A stretch of DNA of 64,000 nt from Acidobacteriota bacterium (lineage in GTDB: Bacteria; Acidobacteriota; Thermoanaerobaculia; UBA5066): positions 1 to 64,000 of the forward strand of contig RHKY01000008.1 in NCBI GenBank assembly GCA_008363385.1, written 5' to 3'. Positions 53,657-62,593 of this stretch are shown piece after piece. Within the stretch, counting starts at the first letter, position 1, and each line of letters starts with the position of its first letter. Both the position numbers and the translations under genes were made by a program. The notes beneath the pieces were generated by a model that made no database searches, was not told where the DNA came from, and saw nothing but the letters and a program-made list of their open reading frames with translations.

Positions 53657-55462
53657 TCATCCCCCGACCGTCGCCGCCTCCAGGATCTTCAGGAGGTCCT
53701 TCGACGGGTCGACGACGACCTTCGTGACGGGCCGGCCGAGCGGGTTCGGGACCGTCACGGTCTCCGTCGCGGTCCGCCCGGAGACGTTCGCCGTCACGTT
53801 CGCCGAGGCTCCCGAGGCGTCCGTCAGCCGGACCCGGAGCGGGAAGGCGTACCAGGACGCGTCCCCTTCGGCGGCCTGGGGGTGGCGGACGGCGTGCCCC
53901 TGCCGCTGCTCGACCGTGACGCGGACCGCCGAGGCGTCCGGGACGTTCCCCACCGTCACGCGCAGGATGGGCCGGTAGGGCGTCTCCAGCCACTGGTCGA
54001 AGAACTGCTTCAGCCCGACGCCGGACACCTCCTCCACCTCGCTCCTCAGCTCCTGGCGGGTGGCGTTGCCGAGCGCGTGACGCTGCCTGTAGACGGCCAG
54101 CGCGTCGAAGAACGCCTCGTCGCCGACGAGGCGGCGGAGCATGTGGAGGACCCAGGCGCCCTTCTCGTAGACGGCGCCCGTGTAGCGGAACGGGTTCGAC
54201 GGGTCGGCCACGACGGTCGCCCCGAGGGCCCCGCTGTACCGGCCGTCGTCGTACCAGGCGGCGAGGTTGGGCCCGGGCTCCACCCCGTCCGCGCGCTCGT
54301 CGTAGAGGACCTCGGCGTACGTGGCGAACCCCTCGTTCAGCCAGATGTCGTCCCAGGTCCGCATCGTCACCTCGTCCCCCCACCACTGGTGGGCCAGCTC
54401 GTGGACGAGGAGGCCGGTGAGGTCCCTCGAGTCGTCCCCGAGGAGCTCGCTCCCGATCGAGGTGAGCGTGGGGTGCTCCATGCCGCCGCGGAAGTGGCTC
54501 GCGACGATCCCGTACTTGGTGTCGACGAACGGGTACTCGCCGAAGATCCCCGCGAGGACCTCGATGTGCCGCGGGACGGCGGCCAGGTGCGTCGTCGCCG
54601 CGGCGAGCGTGGACGGCAGGACGTACGAGACGACGGGCATCTCGACCTCGCCGTCGCGCGAGACGTAGGTCGAGGTGACGGTCGAGAAGCGCCCGGCGCT
54701 GAGAGCGACGAGGTAGGTCGGGATCGCCTGCGGCAGCCGCCACGTGAACGTCCGGCGGCCGTCGGGGAGGGCCTCCTCGGTGACGAGGCCCCCCGAGGCC
54801 GCGGTCACGCCCGGAGGGACGGTGGCCCGGACCGTGACGACGGCCCGGTCCGACGGGTCGTCGACGCAGGGCCAGAAGGTCCGCGCGTCGAACGGCTCGG
54901 AGAGGCTCGTGACGACGGGCCCGTCGGGGGAGCCCCAGAAGGCCAGCGCCCCGACCCCGGGGGGGGCGCCGCGGTAGGCGACCTCGAGCGTCGTCCGGCT
55001 CTCCCGCGAGAGGGGCGGGTCCAGAGGCAGGACGAGGCGCGAGGAGGTCCGGGAGCTGGGCGGGACCGGCCGGCCGTCCCGGAGCACCTCGACGAGCTCG
55101 TAGGAGCCGGCGAAGTCGAGCGGGACCGAGGAGGCCCCGTCCACGGCGGCCATCAGCCGGATCACGGTCCGCCCCTCCAGCCACTCGCGGGCGGGGTCGA
55201 CCGAGAGCGAGACGTCGTACGTCAGGACGTCGACGCCGCGGTCGAGCCCCTCGACGTGCGAAGGCCCCGGCCCGGCCTCGCGGGCGGCGCGCCGCGCCAG
55301 GGCCGCCTTGGCGGCGGCCTCGGGGTGGGCGGCGAGGGCGCCGCGGCCGCACTCGACCGGGTCCGGCCGGGGCGGCTCGGCGAGGAGGAGGAGGGGGAGC
55401 GCGGCGAGGAGCGGCGCCGCCACGCGGCCAAGGCGCCGCCTCTCGGGTGCGGGAACGGTCAT
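53657..55462 (-). CDS. Secreted M1-family metallopeptidase (aminopeptidase)
   Basis: A 601-aa zinc peptidase. A signal/anchor helix (residues 11-28) precedes the N-terminal beta domain. The exopeptidase motif appears as FRGGMEHPTL instead of GAMEN, and the zinc site is VHELAHQWWGDEVTMR with the third ligand in DDIWLNEGFATYAE. It cleaves N-terminal residues from peptides; the GMEH variant is known in some M1 members. The C-terminal domain is beta-rich. The ATG at 55462 overlaps the M20 peptidase stop (ATGA). Third gene of pilT-M20-M1. Confidence 0.9.
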   Translation of the reverse strand: MTVPAPERRRLGRVAAPLLAALPLLLLAEPPRPDPVECGRGALAAHPEAAAKAALARRAAREAGPGPSHVEGLDRGVDVLTYDVSLSVDPAREWLEGRTVIRLMAAVDGASSVPLDFAGSYELVEVLRDGRPVPPSSRTSSRLVLPLDPPLSRESRTTLEVAYRGAPPGVGALAFWGSPDGPVVTSLSEPFDARTFWPCVDDPSDRAVVTVRATVPPGVTAASGGLVTEEALPDGRRTFTWRLPQAIPTYLVALSAGRFSTVTSTYVSRDGEVEMPVVSYVLPSTLAAATTHLAAVPRHIEVLAGIFGEYPFVDTKYGIVASHFRGGMEHPTLTSIGSELLGDDSRDLTGLLVHELAHQWWGDEVTMRTWDDIWLNEGFATYAEVLYDERADGVEPGPNLAAWYDDGRYSGALGATVVADPSNPFRYTGAVYEKGAWVLHMLRRLVGDEAFFDALAVYRQRHALGNATRQELRSEVEEVSGVGLKQFFDQWLETPYRPILRVTVGNVPDASAVRVTVEQRQGHAVRHPQAAEGDASWYAFPLRVRLTDASGASANVTANVSGRTATETVTVPNPLGRPVTKVVVDPSKDLLKILEAATVGG

Positions 55463-56922
55463 CGGGCCCTCGGCGGGGGCGGCGGGGAGGGCGCCGTCGC
55501 GTGCCCGACGACGATCCCCTTCAGCACCTCCACCCCCTCGTCGAACCAGTCTACGCGAATCTGCTCGTTGACGCCGTGGATCCCCGCCTGGTCGTAGTAG
55601 TTCACGCGGAAGGGCGTCAGGCCGTACGTCCGGATCCCGAGCGACCTCAGGACGCGGTTCTCCGAGAGGCCCGCCCCGAGCTCCCCTCCGACCACGACGC
55701 CCGGGTGGCGCGCGGACATGGCGGAGGCGATCCGGTCGAGGAGCTCGCCCCCGGAGGTGGCGGGCCCGCCGGGCGCGTCGAGCAGGACCTCCACGCCCAC
55801 CGCCCGGTCCGCGACGGCCGCCCTCAGGCGCGCGAGGAAGTCGCGCGGGTCCGTGCCGGGAAGGAGGCGGCAGTCGAGCTCGGCGAAGGCCGACCTGGCG
55901 ATCGCGTTCGGCCCCGCGGCGTCCGAGCCGAGGCGGGTGAGCGCGACGGTGTCGGAGAGGAGGGCGAGGTCCGGCGGGGGAAGCGAGCCGCGCAGCCTGG
56001 CGGGGTCGGTGCGCAGCGCCTCGCGCAGCGCCGCGACGGTCGGGGCGGGCGTCTTCCGCGGGACGCGCGTGCGCGCGGCGAAGCCGGTCTCGGCCTCGGG
56101 CGTCAGCCGGAGCGGGAGCGCCGAGGCGAAGGCCGTGACGCGCGCCAGCGCCGCCACGATCCGCTCGGCGGGGTTGCCGCCGTCGGGGACCGCGGCGTGG
56201 CCCCCCTTGCCGGCCGCCGAGAGGCGGAGCCAGAGGGCCCCCTTCTGCGCGGTCTCCACCCCGAACCAGCGGGCGCGGTCGACGACGACCTCGACGGTCC
56301 CGCCCTCCCCGATCGCGTCCCCGATCCCCCGGAACCACTCCGGCCGCTCCCTGGCGAGCCGGCCGAGGCCCGCGAGGCCCCCCGCCTCCTCGTCCACCGA
56401 GGCGAGGAGGACGAGGTCGCGCGCGGGGGGTTTCCCCAGCGCCGCCACGGCGAGGAAGGCCTCGAGCTGCGCGACGCCGAGCGACTTGTCGTCGAGCGTC
56501 CCCCGCCCGACGAGGCGGTACCCGTTCCGTTCCCCGGCGAACGGGGGACGGTCCCAGCCGGCCCCTCCCGCGGGGACCACGTCGACGTGGTGGTGGAGGA
56601 GGAGCCCGGGCGCGCCCGTCGTGCCGCGGAGCCTCGCGTAGAGGCTCGGCCGGCCGGGAGCGGTCTCGTGCGTCTCGGAGGGGATACCGGCCTCGTCGAG
56701 GACCGCCTTCAGGAAGAGGGTCCCGGCCTTTTCGCGACCGGGGGGGTTCGAGGTGTCGATCCTCACGTACTCCGCCAGGCGCGTCGCGGCCCGGGAGAGG
56801 GGGGGGACAGGGAGCTCGGCGCGGGAGGGCCCCGCGGCGGCGAGCGCCGCGGCGAGGAGCGTCCGGACGAGGAGCGCCGCGGGAGCGCGCGGGGCAGACG
56901 GCCGGGGGCGCGAGGCGCTCAC
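55459..56922 (-). CDS. Secreted M20-family metallopeptidase
   Basis: A 487-aa zinc-dependent peptidase or deacylase. The N-terminal signal peptide is about residues 1-35 (PAALLVRTLLAAALAAAGPS). LLLHHHVDVVPAG and GRGTLDDKS give metal ligands His and Asp, LLASVDEEAGG is the catalytic Glu-Glu region, and GGELGAGLSENR and GIHGVNEQIRVDWF hold later ligands. The GTG start at 56922 overlaps the pilT stop. It probably acts in periplasmic peptide breakdown with the adjacent M1 enzyme. Confidence 0.88.
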   Translation of the reverse strand: MSASRPRPSAPRAPAALLVRTLLAAALAAAGPSRAELPVPPLSRAATRLAEYVRIDTSNPPGREKAGTLFLKAVLDEAGIPSETHETAPGRPSLYARLRGTTGAPGLLLHHHVDVVPAGGAGWDRPPFAGERNGYRLVGRGTLDDKSLGVAQLEAFLAVAALGKPPARDLVLLASVDEEAGGLAGLGRLARERPEWFRGIGDAIGEGGTVEVVVDRARWFGVETAQKGALWLRLSAAGKGGHAAVPDGGNPAERIVAALARVTAFASALPLRLTPEAETGFAARTRVPRKTPAPTVAALREALRTDPARLRGSLPPPDLALLSDTVALTRLGSDAAGPNAIARSAFAELDCRLLPGTDPRDFLARLRAAVADRAVGVEVLLDAPGGPATSGGELLDRIASAMSARHPGVVVGGELGAGLSENRVLRSLGIRTYGLTPFRVNYYDQAGIHGVNEQIRVDWFDEGVEVLKGIVVGHATAPSPPPPPRAR

Positions 56923-58037
56923 GCGAAGTCGGCCAGCTCGAGGCGGAGGTTCCCCGGGTTCGTCGCGTAGACGAGCGCGGCGTCCAGAGTGATCGTCCGG
57001 GCCCGGACCAGCTGCTCGAGGACCTGGTCGAACGTCTGCATCCCCTCGACGCCCCCGTCCTTCATCGCGTCGACGAGCGACTTCCCTTCGCCCGCCCCCT
57101 CGCCCTTCTCGATGTAGTCGCGCGTCCTCGCGTTCGACTTCAGCACCTCGATGGCGGCCAGCCGGCCCGAGCCGTCCGCCCGCGGGAGGAGGCGCTGCGA
57201 GACGATGAACCGGAAGGAGTTCGAAAGGCGCGTCCGGATCACGTGCTCCTCGGACTTCGGGAAGACGCCGATGATCCGGTCGACGGTCTTGGCCGCGTCG
57301 GTCGTGTGGAGGGTCGAGAAGACGAGGTGCCCGGTCTCCGAGGCCTCGAGGGCGATCTCGATCGTCTCCACGTCGCGCATCTCGCCGACGAGGATCACCT
57401 TCGGGGCCTGCCGCAGCGCTGCGCGGAGCGCCCGCGAGAAGCTGGGGCAGTCGACGTGGAGCTCCCGCTGGTGGATCGTCGACCGCTTGTGGGGGTGGAT
57501 GAACTCGATCGGGTCCTCGATCGTCACCACGTGGTAGGCGTACGTCTCGTTGATCAGGTTCAGGATCGCCGCCAGCGTCGACGACTTGCCCGACCCCGTG
57601 GGCCCCGTCACGAGGACGATGCCGTTCTTCAGGTGGGCGCACTCCTCGAGCACCTTCGGCAGCTTCAGCTCCTCGAGGGTCGGGACCCGCATCGGGATGA
57701 CGCGCATGACGATGGCGTGCGTCCCCCGCTGGAGGAAGACGTTGACCCGGAAGCGCGACAGTCCCGGGATCGCGTAGGCGAGGTCCGCGGCGCCGTCCTC
57801 CTTGACCTGCTGGCGCGCCTTCTGGCTCTCGCCGATGAGGTGGTTGGCGACGGCGGCGGTGTGCTCCGGGGTGAGCATCTCCCAACCGGGCGCCGGCACC
57901 GGCTCCAGCCGGCCCAGGAGCTCGACCTGCGGCGGGCGCCCGGGCGAGAAGATCAGGTCGGACACCTTGTCCGACTTGCGGATCATCATCGCGACGAGGT
58001 TCGGGAACGGCACGGTCATCGGCGCGGCCGTGGACAT
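56919..58037 (-). CDS. pilT: Type IV pilus retraction-type ATPase (PilT/PilU family)
   Basis: Hexameric ATPase that drives retraction of type IV pili in the cytoplasm, 372 aa. Motifs in order: Walker A VLVTGPTGSGKSSTLAAILN, Asp box VVTIEDPIEFIHPHKRS, Walker B PKVILVGEMRDVETIEIALE, and His box TGHLVFSTLHTTDAAKT. The pilT-specific end is modified (RTRDYIEKGEGAGEGKSLVD), closer to PilU or a paralogue than to AIRNLIRE. ATG 58037 has GGAGG 7 nt upstream and a GATAAT box at 58058-58063. First of a run with two secreted peptidases; no other pilus gene is in view. Confidence 0.9.
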   Translation of the reverse strand: MSTAAPMTVPFPNLVAMMIRKSDKVSDLIFSPGRPPQVELLGRLEPVPAPGWEMLTPEHTAAVANHLIGESQKARQQVKEDGAADLAYAIPGLSRFRVNVFLQRGTHAIVMRVIPMRVPTLEELKLPKVLEECAHLKNGIVLVTGPTGSGKSSTLAAILNLINETYAYHVVTIEDPIEFIHPHKRSTIHQRELHVDCPSFSRALRAALRQAPKVILVGEMRDVETIEIALEASETGHLVFSTLHTTDAAKTVDRIIGVFPKSEEHVIRTRLSNSFRFIVSQRLLPRADGSGRLAAIEVLKSNARTRDYIEKGEGAGEGKSLVDAMKDGGVEGMQTFDQVLEQLVRARTITLDAALVYATNPGNLRLELADFA

Positions 58038-58057
58038 GGACGGTCCTCCGTGCGCGG

Positions 58058-58063
58058 ATTATC
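58058..58063 (-). promoter_or_regulatory. Candidate -10 box (GATAAT) for pilT
   Basis: GATAAT on the minus strand ends 20 nt before the ATG, with GGAGG between (58045-58049). This is an ordinary short leader, in contrast with the leaderless genes. Confidence 0.45.
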
Positions 58064-58091
58064 GGCCGGGCCCGGGTCCCCCCGGCCGGAG

Positions 58092-59456
58092 TCAGATCCG
58101 GTCGGCCGCCGCCTCGCCGGCCGCGACCCGGTCGGCCAGCGAGACGCCGTCCCGGAAGGGGCCGGTCACGAGGAGGACGGGCTCGGCGAAGCCCCGGTTC
58201 ACGTCGGCGAGGTCGGCGTCGAGCGCCGCCAGCGTCTCGTGGTGGCCGACGGGGAGGCGCGGGATCGCCGCCGGCCACCGCTCCACGCGGGCGAGGAGCC
58301 GCTCGCCGAGGCCGGGGTGGAGACGCCGCGTCTCCTCCTCGGCCAGGGCCGCGAGCTCGTCGTCGGGAAGCGCCGGGAGGCCCGGGTCGAGCGCGCCGCC
58401 GAGGAGCGAGGTCACGAGCGCCACGCCGGGCTCGGCCCGCCCCGGGAAGAGCGACGACGGCGTCAGGACGCCGAGCGAGAGGAACCCCTCGCCGCGCGGC
58501 ATCAGGCAGCCGAAGCCCCGGGGCGCGCCGTCCGGACGCGGGACGCCGTAGGCCTGGAGGACGACGGCCAGCCGGACGAAGGAGAGCGACCGCAGGCGCG
58601 GGGCCGAGCGCGGGAGCCTCTCGCCGAGGAGGCGGACGAGCCTCCCGGCGTCGAGCGTCGAGAGGAGGCGCTCGGCCTCGAAGCTCCGGCCGTCGGCGGT
58701 CCTCACGCGCCACGGGCAAGTCGCGCCGGCGACGGGCCCCTCGACGGCGACGACCTCCGCCCCGGTGACGAGCGCCGCCCCCGGGGCCGTGAGGCGCTCG
58801 ACGAGCGCCTCGGGGAGCGCCCGGAGGCCACGCCCTAGCGTCAGCGTCCGCGTCCGGGCGGGGCGCCCTGGCGAGCCGCCCTTCGCCAGCAGGCCGCGGA
58901 GGACGCTCCCCGCCCGTCCCTCGGCGTCCCAGAGCCTCGGGAACGCGCTCCGCACCGAGAGGGTCGCCGGGTCGTCCGCGTAGACGCCCGAGGCCAGGGG
59001 CCCTGCAACGTACCGCGCCACGCCTTCCCCGAAGCGGCGGAGGAAGAAGGCGTGGACCGACTCGTCTCCGAGAGCCTCCGGCCGCCGCGGGACGAACGGC
59101 TCGCCGAGGGCCCGGAGCTTCCCGGGGAGCGGGACGGCCGACGTCAGGAGGCCGCGCGGCCCCGGGAGGACGGCGCGCGGGCGCCCCGCCCGGACGACCC
59201 AGCGCGGAGCCCGCGGGTCGGCGACGAGGACCTCCCGGTCGAGTCCGAGGTCGGCGAGGAGCCGCTCGACCTCCGGGGTGCCCCGGAGCGTGTTGGGTCC
59301 CGCCTCCAGGACGAGGCCCGCCTCCTCCACGGTGCGGACCGAGCCCGCCGCCCGCTCGCCCGGCTCGAGGAGGACGACGTCCCCGGCGCCCGGGCGCCTT
59401 CGGAACGCGGCGACGAGGCCGGAGATCCCGGCCCCGAGGACGACGGCCCGGCTCAC
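58092..59456 (-). CDS. hemG: Protoporphyrinogen oxidase, HemY/HemG type
   Basis: FAD-dependent oxidation of protoporphyrinogen IX to protoporphyrin IX, 454 aa. The N-terminal FAD motif is VVLGAGISGLVAAFRR with the acidic strand end LLEPGE, and LVLEAGPNTLRGTPEVERLL is the PPOX signature. The C-terminal part ends GPFRDGVSLADRVAAGEAAA, the second FAD contact. The GTG start at 59456 overlaps the hemH stop. It is the O2-dependent (oxidase) family, not the small flavodoxin HemG of E. coli; the symbol hemY is equally valid. Confidence 0.92.
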   Translation of the reverse strand: MSRAVVLGAGISGLVAAFRRRPGAGDVVLLEPGERAAGSVRTVEEAGLVLEAGPNTLRGTPEVERLLADLGLDREVLVADPRAPRWVVRAGRPRAVLPGPRGLLTSAVPLPGKLRALGEPFVPRRPEALGDESVHAFFLRRFGEGVARYVAGPLASGVYADDPATLSVRSAFPRLWDAEGRAGSVLRGLLAKGGSPGRPARTRTLTLGRGLRALPEALVERLTAPGAALVTGAEVVAVEGPVAGATCPWRVRTADGRSFEAERLLSTLDAGRLVRLLGERLPRSAPRLRSLSFVRLAVVLQAYGVPRPDGAPRGFGCLMPRGEGFLSLGVLTPSSLFPGRAEPGVALVTSLLGGALDPGLPALPDDELAALAEEETRRLHPGLGERLLARVERWPAAIPRLPVGHHETLAALDADLADVNRGFAEPVLLVTGPFRDGVSLADRVAAGEAAADRI

Positions 59457-60451
59457 GCTGCGGGGGCGGCGTCCAGGGTCCGCCCGACCGTGGCGGCGAG
59501 GGAGGCGATCAGGAGGGGGTGGTCGTTCAGGCCCTCGGCGGCGACGAAGTGGGGGATCCCGAGCCGCCTCGCCTCCTCGGCGAAGAGCATCCGGATCTCG
59601 TAGAGCGTCTCGACGTGGTCGGAGACGAAGGCGATCGGCGAGACGACCACCTGCTTCACCCCCTCGGCGGCCAGGGAGGCGATCACCTCGGGGGTGGACG
59701 GGCCGAGCCACTTCGTCGGCCCCACCTTCGACTGGTACCCGAGGACGGACCGGAACGGCTTCCCGAGCGCGGCGTCGATGGCCGCCACGGTCCCCTCCAC
59801 GTGACGCGGGTAGGGGTCGCCGCGCTTCTCGACGGTCGAGAGGGGGAGCGAGTGGGCCGAGTAGAGGAGGACGGTGGCGGACGGGTCCGCGTCGGGCAGC
59901 GCGGCCGCCGCGGCGCGGATCCGCTCGGCGTGCGCCGCGACGAAGGAGGGCTCGTCGTACCAGGCGGCGGGGGCGTCGAGCCTGCGGGGCGCCCACCCCG
60001 AGGCGGCGAGGGCCTTCGTGACGCGCGCGAACGAGCTCCGCGTCGTCGTGTGCGAGTACTGCGGGTAGAGGGGGAGGACGACGAGCGTCGTGGCGCCCGC
60101 CTCCCGCAGCGAGGCGAGCGCCTCCTCGACGAACGGGGCCGAGCAGGTCATCCCGGCCCTCACGACGGGCGAGAGGCCGGGCCGCCCGGCGGCGAGCCGC
60201 TCCTCGAGGAGGGCGGCCTGCTTCTCCGTCCAGCAGCGGATCGGGGACCAGCCGATCTTCTCGTACGTCTCGGCCGACTTCGGCGCCCGGGTCGTGGCGA
60301 TCAGCCACGCGACGGCCTTCCGGAGCGGGGCGAACGGGATCCCGAGGATCTCGGGGTCGGCGAAGAGCTCGTAGAGGAAGGGGGCCAGCTCCTCGCGCCG
60401 CTGCGGCCCGCCGAGCTGGACGAGGAGGACCCCGAGGCGTTCCCCGGCCAT
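59453..60451 (-). CDS. hemH: Ferrochelatase
   Basis: Inserts Fe2+ into protoporphyrin IX to make haem b, 332 aa. VLLVQLGGPQ begins the protein; the catalytic His is in LLYSAHSLPLSTVEKRGDPY, followed by YQSKVGPTKWLGPSTPEVI and the second conserved segment SDHVETLYEI. The ATG at 60451 lies 3 bases after the hemN stop and the gene overlaps hemG, so hemN-hemH-hemG form one unit. Confidence 0.96.
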   Translation of the reverse strand: MAGERLGVLLVQLGGPQRREELAPFLYELFADPEILGIPFAPLRKAVAWLIATTRAPKSAETYEKIGWSPIRCWTEKQAALLEERLAAGRPGLSPVVRAGMTCSAPFVEEALASLREAGATTLVVLPLYPQYSHTTTRSSFARVTKALAASGWAPRRLDAPAAWYDEPSFVAAHAERIRAAAAALPDADPSATVLLYSAHSLPLSTVEKRGDPYPRHVEGTVAAIDAALGKPFRSVLGYQSKVGPTKWLGPSTPEVIASLAAEGVKQVVVSPIAFVSDHVETLYEIRMLFAEEARRLGIPHFVAAEGLNDHPLLIASLAATVGRTLDAAPAA

Positions 60452-60454
60452 CGG

Positions 60455-61885
60455 CTACAGCGTCCGCGAGAAGATCTTCGGCGCGTCCGGCGACTTCCGG
60501 TCCAGGTAGGCGTCGAAGAGCATCGCGACGTTCCGGATGAAGATCCGCCCCAGCGTCGTGACCCGGATCTCGCCGGGGTCGCTCTCGACCATCCCGTCGG
60601 CGACGAACCCGGGGAGGCGCGAGACCGCCGAGGCGAACGTCTCGTCGAAGGAGCGGAGGCCGAACTCCCGCTCGATCTCCCGCTTCTTGACGACGCAGTG
60701 GCAGAGGAGGCGGGTGATGACCGCCCGGCGCAGCTCGTCCTCGGCGGTCAGCCGGTGCCCCCGGATCGTCGAGATGACGCCTCGGGCCGCCGTGTCGTGG
60801 TAGGCGGCGTAGTCCTTCGTGTTCTGGGCGTACGTGTCGTCGATCGAGGAGATGGACGAGACGCCCAGGCCGTAGAGGTCGCAGCCGGCGCGCGTCGTGT
60901 AGCCCTGGAAGTTGCGGTGCAGCGTCCGGTCCTCCTGCGCGCGGGCGATCTCGTCGTGCGGCAGGGCGAAGTGGTCCATCCCGATGTAGACGTAGCCGGC
61001 GTCGACGAACCGCTCGATCCCCGAGACGAAGATCGCGAACTTCTCCGTCCCCTCCGGGAGGTGGGCGGCCAGGACCCGCTGCGGCTTCTTCAGCCACGGG
61101 ACGTGGGCGTAGGAGTACATCGCCACCCGGTCGGGGACGAGCCCGAGGACCTCTTCGACGCTCGCCTCGAAGCCCGCGAGCTTCTGGCCGGGGAGCCCGT
61201 AGATCAGGTCCAGGTTCACCGAGCCGTACCCCTGCGAGCGCGCCGCGTCGACCAGCTCCTTCGTCAGCTCGAACGGCTGGACGCGGTTGACGAGCTCCTG
61301 CACCTCGGGGTCGAAGTCCTGCACCCCCATCGAGACGCGGTTGAAGCCCCGGCGGCGCAGGACGGCCAGGTGCTCGGGCGTCGTGACGCGCGGGTCGATC
61401 TCGACGGAGACCTCGGCGTCGGGGGCGACGGCGAAGGCCTGGAAGAGGTGGTGGGCGAGCGCGTCGCACTGCGACGGGGTGAGGTACGTCGGCGTCCCGC
61501 CCCCCCAGTGGACCTGGACGACCGGGCGGGAGCGGTCGATCCGCGCGGCGACGCGGTCGATCTCCCGGTGGAGGTCGTCGAGGTAGGGCTCGATCTCGGC
61601 GCGGCCCTCCCCCTGCCGGTCCGGCTTCGGGACGATCTTCATGAAGCAGCCGCAGAACCAGCACTGCTCGTCGCAGTAGGGGAGGTGGAAGTAGAGCGAG
61701 ACCGGCGAGCCCTTGGCGTTGGCCCGGTCGCAGGCCGCTTCGTAGTCCGAAGGCCCGACCCCCTCGCCCCACTCGGGGGCGGTCGGGTAGGAGGTGTACC
61801 GGGGGCCCTGGACGTTGTACTTCTCGAGGAGCTCCGTCGTCATCGGGAGCGTCTCGCCGCGCAGCCGGATCGGGATCGCCGTCAC
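60455..61885 (-). CDS. hemN: Oxygen-independent coproporphyrinogen III oxidase
   Basis: Radical SAM enzyme that converts coproporphyrinogen III to protoporphyrinogen IX without oxygen, 476 aa. The cluster motif is YFHLPYCDEQCWFCGCF, with the extra Cys typical of true HemN. VQVHWGGGTPTYLTPSQCD, the pattern GFNRVSMGVQDFDPEVQ and TRAGCDLYGLGVSSISSID are family-specific. The start is GTG 61885, which lies 8 nt after a TAACCT box; it yields TAIPIRLRGETLP before the conserved ELLEKYNVQGPRYTSYPTA. First gene of hemN-hemH-hemG. Confidence 0.95.
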   Translation of the reverse strand: MTAIPIRLRGETLPMTTELLEKYNVQGPRYTSYPTAPEWGEGVGPSDYEAACDRANAKGSPVSLYFHLPYCDEQCWFCGCFMKIVPKPDRQGEGRAEIEPYLDDLHREIDRVAARIDRSRPVVQVHWGGGTPTYLTPSQCDALAHHLFQAFAVAPDAEVSVEIDPRVTTPEHLAVLRRRGFNRVSMGVQDFDPEVQELVNRVQPFELTKELVDAARSQGYGSVNLDLIYGLPGQKLAGFEASVEEVLGLVPDRVAMYSYAHVPWLKKPQRVLAAHLPEGTEKFAIFVSGIERFVDAGYVYIGMDHFALPHDEIARAQEDRTLHRNFQGYTTRAGCDLYGLGVSSISSIDDTYAQNTKDYAAYHDTAARGVISTIRGHRLTAEDELRRAVITRLLCHCVVKKREIEREFGLRSFDETFASAVSRLPGFVADGMVESDPGEIRVTTLGRIFIRNVAMLFDAYLDRKSPDAPKIFSRTL

Positions 61886-61893
61886 GGGCCGGG

Positions 61894-61899
61894 AGGTTA
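61894..61899 (-). promoter_or_regulatory. -10 box (TAACCT), leaderless type, hemN
   Basis: TAACCT on the minus strand, then CCCGGCCC (8 nt), then GTG 61885. No Shine-Dalgarno sequence is present. The same hexamer precedes hemE. Confidence 0.5.
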
Positions 61900-62011
61900 C
61901 CACCCGGTCGGAGGCGCCCCTGCCCGCGAGGGAGGCCGTCCGACCCCCTTCCGCCGCGGCCCCGAAAGCGGTATGAGGGCGGGGTCGGATCCCTTTCCGA
62001 GGAGGTGCCCG

Positions 62012-62581
62012 ATGGCGGTCGCGTCCGACCTGCGTCGAGGGATGGCCCTCCGGCTCGGCGGCGAGCCGTACCGCGTCCTCTCCGCCGACACGCACGGCGG
62101 CGGGGGGAAGATGGGAGGCGTCACCCACGCCAAGCTGCAGAGCCTCGCGACCGGGACGGCCCACGAGCACCGCTTCCGGTCGGACGAGGGGGTGGAGACC
62201 CTGGAGCTCGAGCGGCCCACCCTGCAGTTCCTCTACGCGGCCGGGGGGACCGTGACGTTCATGAACCCGGTGACGTTCGACCAGGTGGAGGTCGACGAAG
62301 CGGTCCTCGGCAAGTCGGCCGCCTGGCTCGAGGAGGGGATGACGCTCCCGGTCGAGATCTTCGAGGGGCGGGCCGTCGGGGTGACCTTCCCCGAGGTCGT
62401 CGAGGCGACGGTGGCCGAGACCACGCCCGCCGCCCACGTCCAGGGGAACGAGAACGTCTGGAAGCCCGCGCGGCTCGCCAACGGCGTCTCGATCCAGGTC
62501 CCCCCGTTCATCGCCCCCGGCGAGCGCGTCCGCGTCGACGTGGCGTCCGGGAGGTACGTCGAGCGGGCGAAGAGGAGGTAG
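62012..62581 (+). CDS. efp: Elongation factor P-like protein
   Basis: Three-domain EF-P that helps ribosomes through polyproline stretches, 189 aa. The KOW-like N-terminal domain starts SDLRRGMALRLGGEPYRVLS, and domains II and III contain TVTFMNPVTFDQVEVDE and VSIQVPPFIAPGERVRVDVASG. The tip loop reads THGGGGKMGGVTHAKLQSL, with Lys33 at the modified position but a glycine-rich setting unlike the PGKG of typical EF-P. It may be an EF-P paralogue. The ATG at 62012 has GAGGAGG upstream; it is transcribed against the haem genes. Confidence 0.88.
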   Translation: MAVASDLRRGMALRLGGEPYRVLSADTHGGGGKMGGVTHAKLQSLATGTAHEHRFRSDEGVETLELERPTLQFLYAAGGTVTFMNPVTFDQVEVDEAVLGKSAAWLEEGMTLPVEIFEGRAVGVTFPEVVEATVAETTPAAHVQGNENVWKPARLANGVSIQVPPFIAPGERVRVDVASGRYVERAKRR

Positions 62582-62593
62582 GGCCCCGGGGAC

